Of a stretch of DNA of 35,183 nt, positions 24,057 to 35,183 are shown one piece after another (position 1 is the first letter of the stretch; each line of letters begins with the position of its first letter). Below the pieces are notes generated by a model that ran no database searches, was not told where the DNA came from, and worked only from the letters and a program-made list of their open reading frames with translations. The position numbers and the translations under genes are program-made. This stretch comes from an uncultured Chloroflexota bacterium (GTDB lineage: Bacteria; Chloroflexota; Anaerolineae; Anaerolineales; UBA4823), in assembly GCA_903871905.1 (NCBI GenBank), contig CAIQIV010000761.1, positions 1 to 35,183 of the forward strand. Reading direction: 5' to 3'.

Positions 24057-27000
24057 TTACTTGAACACCAAGGGGGCGTAGAATTTAATTAACGGCGGCG
24101 GAGGAGCCATCAAGCTGCCAGTTGCCAGGCTGACGGTGATGGTGACCGTCTGTGTGGTGTGGTCGGAGGCTGCGGGGGAAATGAGGGTGACTGTTGTATC
24201 CGCACTGGTGAATGGAGGAATACCGCTGGGGTCAGCCGTAAGCGTCAGGGTAAAGGGGGCCGTCCCGCTAAAAGCATTGAGTGAAAGCCAGGGTGCAGGC
24301 GTGCTGGCAGTAAACGCCAGCATTCCGGAGCCGGTATTGCGGATGCCAACCTCGGCTGCCTGGAGGTTAGTGCTGCCGGGCGATACAGACCAGGCAACGG
24401 TGGTGGGGCTGGCGTCCAGGTTCGGGCCAGGCAGGCCCAAATCGTCATCGACGACAATGGTGATGCTGGTGGATGCTGTATTGAAGTCCGAGTCGGTGGC
24501 GGTCAGGGTGATCAGGTTCACCCCTGGCGGCAGGCTGTCGCTGGACAACTGGGATCCGCTGCCCAGGGGACCCTTCTGGGTGCTCCAACTCAGGTTTGCC
24601 GGGGGGAGGCTCCCATCTTCAAAATCCTCCGCTTCTCCTGAGAAATTGACCAACTGGCCATAGTGGATATGCAGGTTGTTCCCTGGGAGCAGGATGTGCG
24701 GGATGGGCGGTTTACTTTGCATGGTGAAGGGAGCGCTGTCGGCGTAACCGGTATTAGCTCCATCATTAGCAAGAACACGGAAGATGGCGGTGGAGCTGCC
24801 ACCCAACCGGGCTGTATCCACCTGGACGCTGCTGCCCGGCGTCCCTTTTTGCAGAGGCTGGAAGGTGGCGCCGTTGTCCCGGCTGTAGAGAATGTCGAAG
24901 CTCAGCGGGTCGTTATCTGCATCGCTGGCATCCCAGGTCAGGGCGACGGTGCCGGTGACCGGTTCTGAGGCGCCGGTAATTTGTACAATGCTAACCACCG
25001 GCGGTTTTGGGCTGATATCCTGGCTGACCAGCACCAGGCTGTCCGATTGGCGGATGATCTCCACACGGGTAGTATTGGGAGCATCGTTGACGACTTCGGC
25101 AAAGGAAAGCACCTTGCCGCCCGAATCGTCAACTGGCAGCGCACTGAAATCATAGCTTGCCAGGATTGTGCTGCCGGCTCCGAGCAGGCGCAAGGTGTAG
25201 CCGCCAGGGATGGGGGTGGTGGTGCCGGAAGCATTATCCAGGCGGCGCAGGTGCTGGATGGCGGCGCTGTTGGTGCCCGAGATGATCACGCCTGAGATGC
25301 TCAGGTAGCTGCCCGGTACCAGCGGCAGGCGTTCAGGAGATGCCGGAGCTTTCAGCGCCGGCAGGGGTATGGCGTTATATAGAGCATTGTAGGTATAATC
25401 GCTCCACCATTTCGGGCTGCAGTAGCTCATATTGTCAGACCAGTTAACCCCGGGCATCAGGCGCATGGGGATGCCAAAAGCCGGGTCGCCGGTGTCGAAG
25501 CCGAGCACCGCCCCGTCATTGGAGCTAATTTGGGCATTCGGGTAGGGATAACCCGGGTCGCTGCGGCTGTGACCACAACCTTCGGTCGCCTTGGTTGCCG
25601 GATCATCCGAATTTGGGTTGGGGTGTGCCCTGCCCAGAGAGTGTCCGATTTCATGCCCGGCATACCAGTCGGCGTAGGTCTGGTCATTCTCCCATCCGGC
25701 TCCAAAGTAGGCTGGGGCAGTGTTGGGAACACCCGCCGGTCCGCTGGAAACCTTGCTGCCGCCCTCTTGCCCTCGAGGGAAGAACCCTGCCCGGTCAGAG
25801 ATCATGCCATACATGAAAACATTGTCAGGGATGCCCTCCTCCTTGCGCATGGTGACCATCAGCCCATTTACATAGGCGCTGGCGCACAGGGACTTATCAC
25901 CCATCGAGGCACAATCCTTGGCAGTCTGGTTGACGCGGCTTGCCAGGCCATCGTCAGCGATGAACCACAGGTTGGGTCGCAGCCCAGCAGATGGATCGGA
26001 CGAGAAGCCGGGGGAGGAAGCCAGCGGAAAAGAACGGCGCAGCCAGGAGTAGGTCTGCACAATGTCCGTGGCGATCAGCGGAAAATAGTACTGGTTATTC
26101 AGGATATAACCCCAGCCTACAAACTGCACCTGCAGGCGAGGGGAAGGGGAGAAGGAGATATTGTTGAGGGTGACCTGGTTGTCACCGAAATTTGGCTCCA
26201 GAGGATAGCCGTAGGGATTGACCACACCGCGCAAGTTAATGGGGCCATTGGTCCAATCCCAGGGAAGCTCAAACAGGAAACTGTCGTTCAGAAAGTTACG
26301 GGAGGGAGAGGGCAACACGGTCAGTTTTGTCCCCACCGGGTTCACCGGCAGCAGACTGGCAGAGATGGGCGTGCCCTGCCCGTCGACCAGGTATAAGGAT
26401 GCGGTCACCCCGGAGACATACGCGCTGTCAGCCTGGACATACAGGCGGACAAATGTGCGCTTGCCCCGCACCAGGCGGATCGAGTTATCTGCGCGCTGCA
26501 CGGATTGGATCACCTCCATGCCGGTGGCGCGCAGGTTAATCTTCGGAAGGGCAGCTGCGTTCTTGGGCAGGCGGCGGATGACATTGTCCTCCAGCCAGAA
26601 AAGGAAATTCCCGGCCGCTTGAAGGCTACGGGCGGGGAGGCTGGCAAACACGTTTTGTTGGACAAAGAGCTCGACCGGGTTGCTGCCATCCAGGTTGGAA
26701 CGGAAGATCACATAGTTATAGGATGGGAAGCAGGGCTGTGGGTTGCAAGGATTCGGCCGCCGCTCGATGAAGAAAAGGTTTGCTCCGTCGTTGATCAGGC
26801 TGGTGATGGTTGCATTGGGGTCTATGCTGGTATAGATCGTGGTTGTCGGGTCACCCAGGTTGCTGTAGACCAATAACTGATTTCCCGAAGAATAATAGAC
26901 GAGCTGAGCAGCAGCAAAGAAGCTGTTGACGCTGCCAGCAATTGAACCTGCCGGAGGTCCATAATAAGTAACCATCTGTTGCAGTGTGTTGCCCACCAGC

Positions 27001-27692
27001 CAGTACAGGCCATAACCGTCGTTTTGCAGCCCACCGGGATAACTCCCGGCGTTGGCAATGACCTGGTTGGAGACACCAGTATATTTATTGATCTGCCACA
27101 GGCTGCCGGTGCTGGCGTATGTCAGAACATAAATATCACCACCGTCAAAGGCCAGGGAAGCCATGCCGCTGACGGCATTGCTGACCAAGGTGATCGGATC
27201 GCCAGGGCTGGCTTCTACCGGGTATTTGGCCAATCCTCCCTGACTGGCGCTCATCCAATACAGGAATGTGCCATCGGTGATCACATTGGATAAAACTTCT
27301 GACTGGTTGCAGTTCTTCTGGGCGCTGTACAGAGTGCGCTGAGGTCCGCCATAGATGGCAACCCGGCCGATTGTCTCGGTATCATTGGGAGCATTTGCCT
27401 GGGTGGGTGCAGCAGGTGGGCATGGAGAGACGCCGCTGTACCAGAACAATTTGGGATCGACCGCAAGGAAGGAAACCACCGGTCCGCTGACAAAGTAATC
27501 CGGTGTATCCTGTGGCGCATGGGGTGCATCCGGACTGCTGCGGGTTAGAAAACCACCTGGCTGTAGAGCGGCCTTATCCGTCGCGGCAAGGCGAACACCT
27601 TGCTTTTGCAATGCCTGAACAGGTTCTGGCAGCATTGCTTGGGAGAGGATAAAGGCCAGGATGGCCAGGTTGACCCATCGTGCTCTGCTCAT
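24057..27692 (-). CDS. Large secreted metzincin-type zinc metalloprotease with propeller-like N-terminal region and Ig/BACON-like C-terminal region
   Basis: Signal peptide 'MSRARWVNLAILAFILSQAMLPEPVQA', 'HEIGHSLGRAH' = HExxHxxGxxH, downstream 'NMSYC' Met-turn candidate. C-terminal 'DASPTTVAWSVSPGSTNLQAAEVGIRNTGSGMLAFTAST..PWLSLNAFSGTAPFTLTLTADPSGI' is BACON-like. RBS GGAGG. Confidence 0.88.
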   Translation of the reverse strand: MSRARWVNLAILAFILSQAMLPEPVQALQKQGVRLAATDKAALQPGGFLTRSSPDAPHAPQDTPDYFVSGPVVSFLAVDPKLFWYSGVSPCPPAAPTQANAPNDTETIGRVAIYGGPQRTLYSAQKNCNQSEVLSNVITDGTFLYWMSASQGGLAKYPVEASPGDPITLVSNAVSGMASLAFDGGDIYVLTYASTGSLWQINKYTGVSNQVIANAGSYPGGLQNDGYGLYWLVGNTLQQMVTYYGPPAGSIAGSVNSFFAAAQLVYYSSGNQLLVYSNLGDPTTTIYTSIDPNATITSLINDGANLFFIERRPNPCNPQPCFPSYNYVIFRSNLDGSNPVELFVQQNVFASLPARSLQAAGNFLFWLEDNVIRRLPKNAAALPKINLRATGMEVIQSVQRADNSIRLVRGKRTFVRLYVQADSAYVSGVTASLYLVDGQGTPISASLLPVNPVGTKLTVLPSPSRNFLNDSFLFELPWDWTNGPINLRGVVNPYGYPLEPNFGDNQVTLNNISFSPSPRLQVQFVGWGYILNNQYYFPLIATDIVQTYSWLRRSFPLASSPGFSSDPSAGLRPNLWFIADDGLASRVNQTAKDCASMGDKSLCASAYVNGLMVTMRKEEGIPDNVFMYGMISDRAGFFPRGQEGGSKVSSGPAGVPNTAPAYFGAGWENDQTYADWYAGHEIGHSLGRAHPNPNSDDPATKATEGCGHSRSDPGYPYPNAQISSNDGAVLGFDTGDPAFGIPMRLMPGVNWSDNMSYCSPKWWSDYTYNALYNAIPLPALKAPASPERLPLVPGSYLSISGVIISGTNSAAIQHLRRLDNASGTTTPIPGGYTLRLLGAGSTILASYDFSALPVDDSGGKVLSFAEVVNDAPNTTRVEIIRQSDSLVLVSQDISPKPPVVSIVQITGASEPVTGTVALTWDASDADNDPLSFDILYSRDNGATFQPLQKGTPGSSVQVDTARLGGSSTAIFRVLANDGANTGYADSAPFTMQSKPPIPHILLPGNNLHIHYGQLVNFSGEAEDFEDGSLPPANLSWSTQKGPLGSGSQLSSDSLPPGVNLITLTATDSDFNTASTSITIVVDDDLGLPGPNLDASPTTVAWSVSPGSTNLQAAEVGIRNTGSGMLAFTASTPAPWLSLNAFSGTAPFTLTLTADPSGIPPFTSADTTVTLISPAASDHTTQTVTITVSLATGSLMAPPPPLIKFYAPLVFK

Positions 27693-27816
27693 TGGACGCC
27701 TCCATAATGGTGCAAACCGCCTATTTGTGGATAAATATAATCAACTTTACCTTAGATAAAAATTTTTGTCAATTCGACTTGTACCTTACAATGCTGTTAG
27801 CTTGCTGCGGATTATC

Positions 27817-27844
27817 TTTGCAAAATTGATTCCGTACGTATAAT
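27817..27844 (+). promoter_or_regulatory. Candidate promoter for the first Cache MCP
   Basis: TTTGCA - 16 nt - TATAAT. Confidence 0.5.
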
Positions 27845-27940
27845 CGTGGATACGTATACCTTAGGGTGAATCAATTGTCACCTCAACAGGATTCATTAGC
27901 TTTTATTGAATGGTTGGTTATTCTTATGGGAGCAAATGAC

Positions 27941-30367
27941 ATGGCTAAGCAAGAACATCGGCGTTTCGTATCTCTCCAGGTGAAGCTTGTAATGTGGGCA
28001 GGCCTGTGCCTGTTGGTAACGGGGCTGGTGATCATCGCCTATGCATCCTGGGCGGCGCGCAATGAGGCGCTTATGTTGGGGAATGCAACGATTGAGGGGA
28101 GCGCCAGAACCCAGGCATCGAGGCTGGATGCGGAGCTGGAAGTAGCGATGGATACGGCGCGCGCCCTGGCCTTGAGCCTGGCGGCGCAGCATTCTGCCCA
28201 GAACCCGGCGAACCTGAACCGCGACCAGGTCAATTCCATGTTAAAAAATGTCCTGGAAAATAACCCGAATTTCCTGGGAGTGTATACCGCCTGGGAGCCG
28301 GACGCCTTTGATGGCCAGGATAAGCTGTACGCCAACTTGCCAGGGAATGACCAGACCGGGCGGCTGATCCCCTATTGGGTGCGTTCCGGGGGCAAGGTGG
28401 TGATGGAGCCGCTGCTGGATTACGAGACGGAGGGCGCCGGGGAGTATTACCTGTGTTCAAAGCGATCGGGCAAAGAATGTATCATCGACCCATATATTTA
28501 TCCCATCGAGGGCAAGGATGTGCTCCTGGCCTCGCTGATTGCCCCGATCCTGATCGATGGAAAGTTCGCCGGGATTGCCGGGGTTGATCTATCTGTGGGT
28601 TTCCTGCAGGAAATGGCGGACCAGTTTGACCTGTTTGAAAAACAGGGGAAGATGACCATTGTCAGCCATAACGGCACCATAGCCGGGGAAACAGGGGCGA
28701 AAGACCACGTGGGTAAGCTTACCAGCGATTTCCACCAGGATTACCAGGAAGACTTGAAGCTGATCCAGGCAGGGGAAGAGCGGTTTTCCCAGATGGATAA
28801 TGTGCTGGAGTTCTTCACACCAATTGCGGTGGGCAATAGCGTAACTCCCTGGTCGGTGTTGGTGACGGTGCCGGCCTCGGTGGTATCGTCCGCGGCGACC
28901 CGGCAGATGTTTGTCATGATTGGCGTGTCGATCGTGGTGGTGCTGCTCGGGCTGCTGGCGCTGTGGTTCGTGGTTCGCCGCACCGTGGTCTTCCCGATCA
29001 CCCGCCTGCGCCAGGGGGCGCTGCTGCTGGCGGAGGGGGATGCCAATCTGAATGGAATGAACAGCCTGGACATTACCCAAATCGGCAGCCGCAATGATGA
29101 GATGGGAGAGATTGGACAGGCATTTATCGATCTGATCGGGTACTTCAGGCAGATGTCCGAAACCGCCTCATCCATTTCCAGGGGAGACCTGACCGGGCAG
29201 GCGCAAACTCGCTCGGCGAATGACCTGCTGGGGCATGCGTTCACCGACATGAGCCAAAACCTGCGTGAATCGGTGAGCCGGGTGCGTGAGAATGCCCTGA
29301 CCTTGAAATCTGCCTCGGAGGACCTGGCGCAGTCGGCCAGCCAGGCAGGGAGGGCGACGAACCAGATTGCAGCCACCATCCAGCAGGTGGCGCGTGGATT
29401 GTCACAAGAGTCCGAGTCGCTTTCCCATACCAATTCATCTGTGGAGCAGATGGGCCGGGTGATCGACGGTGTGGCGCGCGGCGCCCAGGAGCAGGCAGCG
29501 GCAGTGGGCAAGGCATCCACCGTGGCCAGCCAGATCACCGGGTCAGTGGGTCAGGTGGCGGGCAATGCCCAGGCAGTTTCGCAAGAGGCGGCGAACGCCG
29601 CAGGGGCGGCGCGCAAAGGCTCGCAGACTGTAGAAGAGACCATTGCCGGCATGCAGCAGATCAAGGCCAAAGTGGGCGTTTCGGCGCAGAAGGTGCAGGA
29701 GATGGGGCAGCGCTCAGACCAGATCGGCGCTATCGTAGAGACGATTGAGGATATTGCATCGCAGACCAACCTGTTGGCTTTGAACGCGGCGATTGAAGCG
29801 GCGCGCGCTGGGGAGCACGGCAAAGGCTTTGCCGTGGTAGCGGACGAGGTGCGCAAACTGGCCGAGCGGGCTGGCGGAGCCACCAAGGAGATCGGAGGAT
29901 TGATCAAAGGCATTCAGAAAACTGTGAACGAGGCAGTGAGTGCCATGGAAGATGGGGCGCGGGAGGTTGAATTGGGGGTGGCGCGGGCTAACCAGGCTGG
30001 GGCGGCGCTGACCGACATTCTGCGTGCTGCGGAGGCGGTACGCCAGCAGGCAGAGCAGGCGGCGTCTGCCACCCAGGTCATGGGGCGTGCGGCAGATGAG
30101 CTGGTAAGCTCGGTGGATTCGGTCTCGGCGGTAGTGGAAGAGAACACCGCCTCCACCGAGGAGATGGCAGCCTCATCGGGTGAGGTGATCCGCGCCATTG
30201 AGAACATCGCCTCGGTGAGCGAGGAGAACAGCGCCGCGGTGGAACAGGTGAGTGCGGGCGCTGAAGAGATGAGCGCGCAGGTGGAAGAGGTGACTGCCGC
30301 GGCCCAATCCCTGTCTGAAATGGCTCGCGAGTTGGAGGATATCGTCCAGTTTTTCAAATTATCCTGA
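27941..30367 (+). CDS. Methyl-accepting chemotaxis protein with dCache sensor
   Basis: TM, Cache region ('[23 protein letters not shown]...[37 protein letters not shown]'), HAMP, MCP tip '[44 protein letters not shown]'. ATG 27941 chosen by alignment to the paralog; the ORF track starts at 27866. Confidence 0.95.
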   Translation: MAKQEHRRFVSLQVKLVMWAGLCLLVTGLVIIAYASWAARNEALMLGNATIEGSARTQASRLDAELEVAMDTARALALSLAAQHSAQNPANLNRDQVNSMLKNVLENNPNFLGVYTAWEPDAFDGQDKLYANLPGNDQTGRLIPYWVRSGGKVVMEPLLDYETEGAGEYYLCSKRSGKECIIDPYIYPIEGKDVLLASLIAPILIDGKFAGIAGVDLSVGFLQEMADQFDLFEKQGKMTIVSHNGTIAGETGAKDHVGKLTSDFHQDYQEDLKLIQAGEERFSQMDNVLEFFTPIAVGNSVTPWSVLVTVPASVVSSAATRQMFVMIGVSIVVVLLGLLALWFVVRRTVVFPITRLRQGALLLAEGDANLNGMNSLDITQIGSRNDEMGEIGQAFIDLIGYFRQMSETASSISRGDLTGQAQTRSANDLLGHAFTDMSQNLRESVSRVRENALTLKSASEDLAQSASQAGRATNQIAATIQQVARGLSQESESLSHTNSSVEQMGRVIDGVARGAQEQAAAVGKASTVASQITGSVGQVAGNAQAVSQEAANAAGAARKGSQTVEETIAGMQQIKAKVGVSAQKVQEMGQRSDQIGAIVETIEDIASQTNLLALNAAIEAARAGEHGKGFAVVADEVRKLAERAGGATKEIGGLIKGIQKTVNEAVSAMEDGAREVELGVARANQAGAALTDILRAAEAVRQQAEQAASATQVMGRAADELVSSVDSVSAVVEENTASTEEMAASSGEVIRAIENIASVSEENSAAVEQVSAGAEEMSAQVEEVTAAAQSLSEMARELEDIVQFFKLS

Positions 30368-30374
30368 GCAGAGC

Positions 30375-30415
30375 CGGGCGCAGCCTTTTCGCAACCGGGC
30401 TGCGCCCGACTTTTA
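30375..30415 (+). terminator. Rho-independent terminator
   Basis: CGGGCGCAGCC-ttttcgcaaccg-GGCTGCGCCCG followed by ACTTTTACTTTC. Confidence 0.75.
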
Positions 30416-30490
30416 CTTTCGAACTCTCCCTGGTTTCTGGTTCTGAGTTTCTTGACACCTTTCAATATTGATAGCTTTGCTTGGATTCCA

Positions 30491-30518
30491 TTGAAAAATA
30501 ACATACAATCTGTATAAT
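30491..30518 (+). promoter_or_regulatory. Sigma70-like promoter for the second Cache MCP
   Basis: TTGAAA - 16 nt - TATAAT, 73 nt upstream of the ATG. Confidence 0.65.
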
Positions 30519-30590
30519 CGGGGTGCATCAGTGAAAAGGGGCGATAGCACCTTTCCCAGGAAGACATTCTAGACAATAAGGAGCCTGGTC

Positions 30591-33185
30591 ATGGAAAAAG
30601 GGAAAAAAGGTCGATTTATCTCTCTGCAAGTGCAAATCACATTTTGGGCCGGGTTATGCTTGCTGCTCTCCGGCATCATCATTATCATTTATGCAACCCT
30701 GGTTGCCAGGCAAAACGGATTAGCCCTTGCCCGGGCAGAGATTGAAGGGCATGCGCGCACCCAGGCATCCGTGCTGGATGCTGACCTGGAGGTGGCGATG
30801 GATGCGGCGCGCACCCTGGCCCAAAGCCTGGCGGCGCAGCGATCTGCCGCAGCTCCAGCCAACCTGTCCCGGGACCAGGTGAACGCCATGTTGAGAAATG
30901 TCATGGAAACCAACCCCAATTTCCTGGGCGTCTCGACAGCCTGGGAGCCGGATGCCTTCGATGGCAAGGATCAGGAGTTCGCCAACACTCCGGGGTATGA
31001 TCAGACCGGCCGCCTGGTTCCTTATTGGGCGCGCGCAGGAAACAAGGTTGTGTATTCCCCCCTGGTTGATTATGAGACCGAAGGGGCTGGTGAATATTAC
31101 CTGTGTTCAAAGCGCAGTGGGAAGGAATGCATCATCGATCCATACGTTTATAAGATTGAAGGGAAAGATGTGCTGATGACTTCGCTGATCGCCCCGATCG
31201 TCGTGGATGGAAAATTCGTGGGGATGGCTGGGGTGGATATGGCGGTGGATTATTTGCAGGAAAAGGCTGACCGGATCGATCTCTTCGATAAGCAGGGTCG
31301 AATGGTGATCATCAGCAACAACGGCACCATTGTCGGGGAAACCGGGACGCCGGAGCACGTTGGCAAACAGCTAAAGGATTTCCAGGATGATTACCTGGAG
31401 GATCTGGCAATCATCCAGGATGGGAAAGAGCAGTATTCAGACCAGGGGGATGTGCTGGAACTGTTTTCCCCGGTGGCGGTGGGCAACACGGTCACCCCCT
31501 GGTCGGTGCTGGTCATGGCGCCGCAGTCGGTGGTTACAGCAAATGTCAATACTGAGATGTTTACCCTGATCGGCCTCTCGGCGGCGATGATCCTGCTCGG
31601 GTTGGTCGGTATCTGGTTTGTGGTGCGCCGCACGGTTGTTGCGCCCATCTTGCTGATCCGCCAGGGCGCGATATTGCTGTCGCAGGGTGACGCCGGGGTC
31701 ACGGGGATCGACCGCAAAGATATTGCCCGCATCAATGCCCGGAACGATGAGATGGGTGAAATCGGGCGGGCGTTCAATGACTTGATCGCTTACCTTACAG
31801 ATATGGCGTCTGTGGCAGCCAGCATTGCTGGAGGCAACCTCTCCAGCCAGGTGCAGCCGCGTTCGACACAGGATGTGTTGGGCCAGGCTTTTGCCCAGAT
31901 GACCACCACCCTACGGCAGTCGATAACCCGGGTATCCGAGAATGCCCAAAGCCTGAAGGCGGCATCAACAGAGCTGGCGCAGGCGGCTGTTCAGGCAGGC
32001 ACAGCCACGAACCAGATTGCGGCAACTGTCCAGCAGGTGGCGAAAGGACTGGCCCAGGAGTCGGGGTCGATCTCGCAAACAGCGGCTTCGGTGGAGCAGA
32101 TGGGTCGTGCCATCATTGGCGTCGCCCGCGGCGCCCAGGAGCAGGCGGATGGCGTCTCGCAGACCGCATCAGCCATGAGCAAGCTCACCACAACCGTGGA
32201 GGGCATCCGCCAGGGCGCCCGCCTGCAGGCCGAACAGATGGAACAGGCAGCGCGCGCCCAGTCGGACATGGTGATGGCGGTGGCTAATGCTTCCAACGCT
32301 GCTGACCAGGTTGCCCAGGAAACTGAAAAGACCGCGGCATCTGCCGCGGATGGCACCGCCATTGCTGCCCGTACGGTTGGCGGCATGCAGCGCCTGCAGT
32401 CCACCACTGAAGAGCTCGGCCTGCGCGTGCGCGACCTGGGCAAGCGCTCGGGCCAGATTGGAGCCATTATCGAGACGATTGATGATATTGCCGCCCAGAC
32501 CAACCTCCTGGCGCTCAATGCCGCCATTGAAGCGGCGCGGGCCGGTGAGCACGGCCGGGGCTTTGCGGTGGTGGCTGATGAGGTGCGCAAGCTGGCTGAA
32601 CGCTCCTCTCAAGCGACAAAAGAAATTGGTGAGATGATCCGCACTGTTCAGGGTGGGGCGAATGAGACAGTGGAAGCCATGCGCCGGGCGGGCGAAGATG
32701 TCAGCGCCGCGGTGGATCTGGTCAACAAGGCCGGCAGTTCCTTCGATACGATTGCCCGGGGGACGCAGGTCTCTCGCCAGCGGGTCGACGCGATTAATGA
32801 AGCGGTTCGTCGCATCCAGGAGGCTGCTTCTACGCTGGAAAATTCAATTAAACAGGCTGCCAGCATCGCGGAGCGCAACCGCCAGGCATCTGAGGAAATG
32901 AATAAGCTGAGCAATGAAGCGGTAGAGCGCCTGGATTCAGTGAGTGCCGTGGTTGAAGAGAACACAGCAGCAACTGAGGAAATGGCTGCCAGCTCCAGCG
33001 AGGTCAACCAGGCGGTGGAGAACATTGCCTCGGTAGCAGAGGAAAACAGCGCGGCCGTAGAGGAAGTGAGCGCTTCAGCCGAGGAGATGAGCGCACAGGT
33101 GGAGGAAGTGTCGGCTTCAGCGCAATCTCTGGCCGAGTTGGCCAGGGTCCTGGATGACGTGGTCGGTCACTTCAAGCTTGCATGA
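30591..33185 (+). CDS. Methyl-accepting chemotaxis protein with dCache sensor, paralog of the preceding gene
   Basis: Co-linear with CDS 27941-30367 across Cache, HAMP and MA domains, e.g. the shared '[21 protein letters not shown]'. Confidence 0.95.
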   Translation: MEKGKKGRFISLQVQITFWAGLCLLLSGIIIIIYATLVARQNGLALARAEIEGHARTQASVLDADLEVAMDAARTLAQSLAAQRSAAAPANLSRDQVNAMLRNVMETNPNFLGVSTAWEPDAFDGKDQEFANTPGYDQTGRLVPYWARAGNKVVYSPLVDYETEGAGEYYLCSKRSGKECIIDPYVYKIEGKDVLMTSLIAPIVVDGKFVGMAGVDMAVDYLQEKADRIDLFDKQGRMVIISNNGTIVGETGTPEHVGKQLKDFQDDYLEDLAIIQDGKEQYSDQGDVLELFSPVAVGNTVTPWSVLVMAPQSVVTANVNTEMFTLIGLSAAMILLGLVGIWFVVRRTVVAPILLIRQGAILLSQGDAGVTGIDRKDIARINARNDEMGEIGRAFNDLIAYLTDMASVAASIAGGNLSSQVQPRSTQDVLGQAFAQMTTTLRQSITRVSENAQSLKAASTELAQAAVQAGTATNQIAATVQQVAKGLAQESGSISQTAASVEQMGRAIIGVARGAQEQADGVSQTASAMSKLTTTVEGIRQGARLQAEQMEQAARAQSDMVMAVANASNAADQVAQETEKTAASAADGTAIAARTVGGMQRLQSTTEELGLRVRDLGKRSGQIGAIIETIDDIAAQTNLLALNAAIEAARAGEHGRGFAVVADEVRKLAERSSQATKEIGEMIRTVQGGANETVEAMRRAGEDVSAAVDLVNKAGSSFDTIARGTQVSRQRVDAINEAVRRIQEAASTLENSIKQAASIAERNRQASEEMNKLSNEAVERLDSVSAVVEENTAATEEMAASSSEVNQAVENIASVAEENSAAVEEVSASAEEMSAQVEEVSASAQSLAELARVLDDVVGHFKLA

Positions 33186-34708
33186 TGAATTTCCAGGGCG
33201 GGACCCTGGAGGCTGTCCTGTCCGCTTCCGCTCTCTTCGGGTAGTGAGGCGGACAGGGCGCGTCCCTCGCGCAGCCAGCTGCGCAGAGCGCTGATTGTCT
33301 CGCGCTGTGAGATTGAAAGGGGGACCTGCCGCTTGAGAGCAGCCGAGATGTCTTCGGTGGTGAACTCGCGCGCCTGGTTGAAGCCTTCGTACATGGCGTC
33401 GATCACCGCCTGCTCGATCTCGGCGCCGACATAGCCCTGTGACTCGCGCCCCAACCGCTTCAGGTCATAATCCTGCACCAGGCGGCGGCGCTTGCGCAGG
33501 TGGACGGTGAAAATCTCCATGCGCTCCGCCAGTCCCGGCAGGTCCAGGAAGAAGATCTCATCGAAGCGGCCTTTGCGCAGCAGTTCCGGCGGCAGGCTGG
33601 TGATATCGTTGGCGGTGGCTACCACAAAGCAGGGCGCGGTCTTCTCTTGCATCCAGGTCAAGATGGTACCGAAGACGCGCTGGCTGGTGCCGCTGTCCAG
33701 CCCGGAATGCGCCAGGGCTTTTTCCATCTCATCGATCCATACCAGGCAGGGGGCGACCGTTTCAGCCAGGCGCAGGGCGCGCCGGGCGCGTTCCTCAGAT
33801 TCGCCGACCAGGCTGCCGAACAGCGCCCCCACGTCCAGGCGCAGCAGCGGCAGGCGCCACATGCCGCCGATCATCTTGGCTGTCAGGCTTTTCCCTGTAC
33901 CAGGGATGCCGATCAAGGCAATACCCTTGGGAGCAGGCAGCCCATACTGGCGCGCCTCCTGGGTGAAGGCCTTCTCGCGCAGCCCCAGCCAGCGCTTGAG
34001 AACCCCCAGCCCGCCTACGTCGTCCGGCGTTTCCGTCGCCGGGTAATATTCCAACGCCTCGCTCTCGCGAATAATCTGCTGCTTGGCGTGCGAAACCTGT
34101 TCAATATCCCGGTCATCGATCACCCCATCGCTGACAATAGCCCGGGCGTATACCCGCTGCGCCTGGGAGGCGCTCAATCCCAGGGCTGCCTGCACCAGCT
34201 TCTCACGGCCCAGGGGGGTCAGCTTAACCTTCAGCCCAGGGGTATGCAGCAGGCGCTCCAGCACCGCTTCGATTTCGGCAGCCGTGGGCGCTGGAAATTC
34301 CACCACCACCGCCTCGTCGCGCAGCTCGGCTGGCAGCCTGGCGCCCGGGGTGGTGATGATCAGCGACTTGCGCCCAAACTTTAGGCGCTGCGCGGCGTTG
34401 CGCAGCTTGCGCTTGACCTGGGGGTTGCTCCAGGCTTCGTGAAAATCCTTCAGCACATACACCGTGTCCCCCTCGGCTTTTTCCACCTGTTCCAGGGCGG
34501 TGAGGGGGTCTTTTGCCACGGGCAGGGGTCCGCTCCAGCCTCCCAGCACCTGAAAACCATCGGCAACATCCCAGGCCAGGCAGGCGCGCCCGCTGCGCTC
34601 ACAGGCGCCGCGTACCGCCTCCAGCGCCCGCTCCTCCTCGGATGAAACGATCACCACCAGGGTGAAACGGGCGCGCAGATATGTATCCAGCTCTTGTTCG
34701 AAGTCCAT
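33167..34708 (-). CDS. AAA family ATPase, Ycf46-like
   Basis: Walker A 'GIPGTGKS', Walker B 'CLVWIDEME', '[31 protein letters not shown]' and a degenerate N-terminal P-loop-like region, as in the Ycf46 architecture. Confidence 0.9.
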   Translation of the reverse strand: MDFEQELDTYLRARFTLVVIVSSEEERALEAVRGACERSGRACLAWDVADGFQVLGGWSGPLPVAKDPLTALEQVEKAEGDTVYVLKDFHEAWSNPQVKRKLRNAAQRLKFGRKSLIITTPGARLPAELRDEAVVVEFPAPTAAEIEAVLERLLHTPGLKVKLTPLGREKLVQAALGLSASQAQRVYARAIVSDGVIDDRDIEQVSHAKQQIIRESEALEYYPATETPDDVGGLGVLKRWLGLREKAFTQEARQYGLPAPKGIALIGIPGTGKSLTAKMIGGMWRLPLLRLDVGALFGSLVGESEERARRALRLAETVAPCLVWIDEMEKALAHSGLDSGTSQRVFGTILTWMQEKTAPCFVVATANDITSLPPELLRKGRFDEIFFLDLPGLAERMEIFTVHLRKRRRLVQDYDLKRLGRESQGYVGAEIEQAVIDAMYEGFNQAREFTTEDISAALKRQVPLSISQRETISALRSWLREGRALSASLPEESGSGQDSLQGPALEIHHASLK

Positions 34709-34718
34709 GCACTGAATT

Positions 34719-35183
34719 TTACCTCACCTCATAGGTCAGGTCGATAAAATCCTTCATCCCTTCGCTCAGTATTTGTTTGCCTTCCAGGGTTCCCGCCAGG
34801 CCATACAGCGCCCCGGTCTTGGGGTAGTCGTAGGGCGGGTCCTTGGCAAAGTTGACCGCCTCCCCCAGGTCCTGCACAAACTGCTCCGCCACGCCGGGGA
34901 GTGTCTGGCGCAGGGTGAGGCAAAAGTGGAAACCGGGCGGGTTCTGGCAGCCGTTCATGCGCCAGCCTTTCATTGCCAGGTAATCGTTAACATGATAGAT
35001 ATTTACCACGTCTGAGCCCAGGCTGAGCAGGAAGGTGGATTTTCCCAGGATTTTGAGCTCGGGGATCTGGGCGATGCCGGCGCGGATGGTGTCAGATGCG
35101 CGCATGATCGCTCGCGCCGCCTCCAGGTAGCCCTGCTCCCCCATGCTGACCATGGCTGCCCAGGTCGCCGCGCTCAAACCGGC
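34719..35183 (-). CDS. C-terminal part of a group II PLP-dependent decarboxylase / sphingosine-1-phosphate lyase-like protein, truncated by the window edge
   Basis: 'AATWAAMVSMGEQGYLEAARAIMRASDTIRAGIAQIPELKILGKS...VNIYHVNDYLAMKGWRMNGCQNPPGFHFCLT' resembles the C-terminal domain of S1P-lyase/GAD-like enzymes. The frame stays open to the window end. Confidence 0.75.
   Translation of the reverse strand, partial: AGLSAATWAAMVSMGEQGYLEAARAIMRASDTIRAGIAQIPELKILGKSTFLLSLGSDVVNIYHVNDYLAMKGWRMNGCQNPPGFHFCLTLRQTLPGVAEQFVQDLGEAVNFAKDPPYDYPKTGALYGLAGTLEGKQILSEGMKDFIDLTYEVR

Noticed and set aside
25530-26396. 288 aa plus-strand ORF
   Set aside because: Antisense to the metalloprotease catalytic region. 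Shadow ORF.
33500-34384. 294 aa plus-strand ORF
   Set aside because: Antisense to the AAA ATPase Walker region. Shadow ORF.

Overview
The window looks like a chromosomal segment of a Chloroflexota (Anaerolineae-like) bacterium; this taxonomic call is inference from protein content only. From left to right it contains: (i) a set of small exported or envelope proteins (PilZ-like, two NBR1/Ig-like lipoproteins, two paralogous LysM proteins, one unknown); (ii) a methyl-accepting chemotaxis protein (MCP); (iii) rpsT on the minus strand; (iv) a minus-strand signalling operon encoding a dual-specificity phosphatase, a Ser/Thr kinase fused to an extracellular peptide-binding (SBP_bac_5) domain, and a c-type-haem diguanylate cyclase; (v) a PAS-only protein and an M55 D-aminopeptidase; (vi) a compact plus-strand operon (about 16.4-22.3 kb) with three radical SAM/SPASM enzymes, the first fused to an HPr-kinase-like domain, a PqqD-like protein and an S26B-like peptidase fused to a GNAT, but with no recognisable precursor peptide or transporter; (vii) a GNAT-ADP-ribosylglycohydrolase fusion with its own promoter; (viii) a very large secreted metzincin-type metalloprotease; (ix) two tandem Cache-type MCP paralogs; (x) a Ycf46-like AAA ATPase and a truncated group II PLP-dependent decarboxylase. 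The best candidate for a previously undescribed system is the triple radical-SAM/HPrK/PqqD/peptidase-GNAT operon. The kinase-SBP operon is second. No tRNA, rRNA, CRISPR or transposon was recognised.
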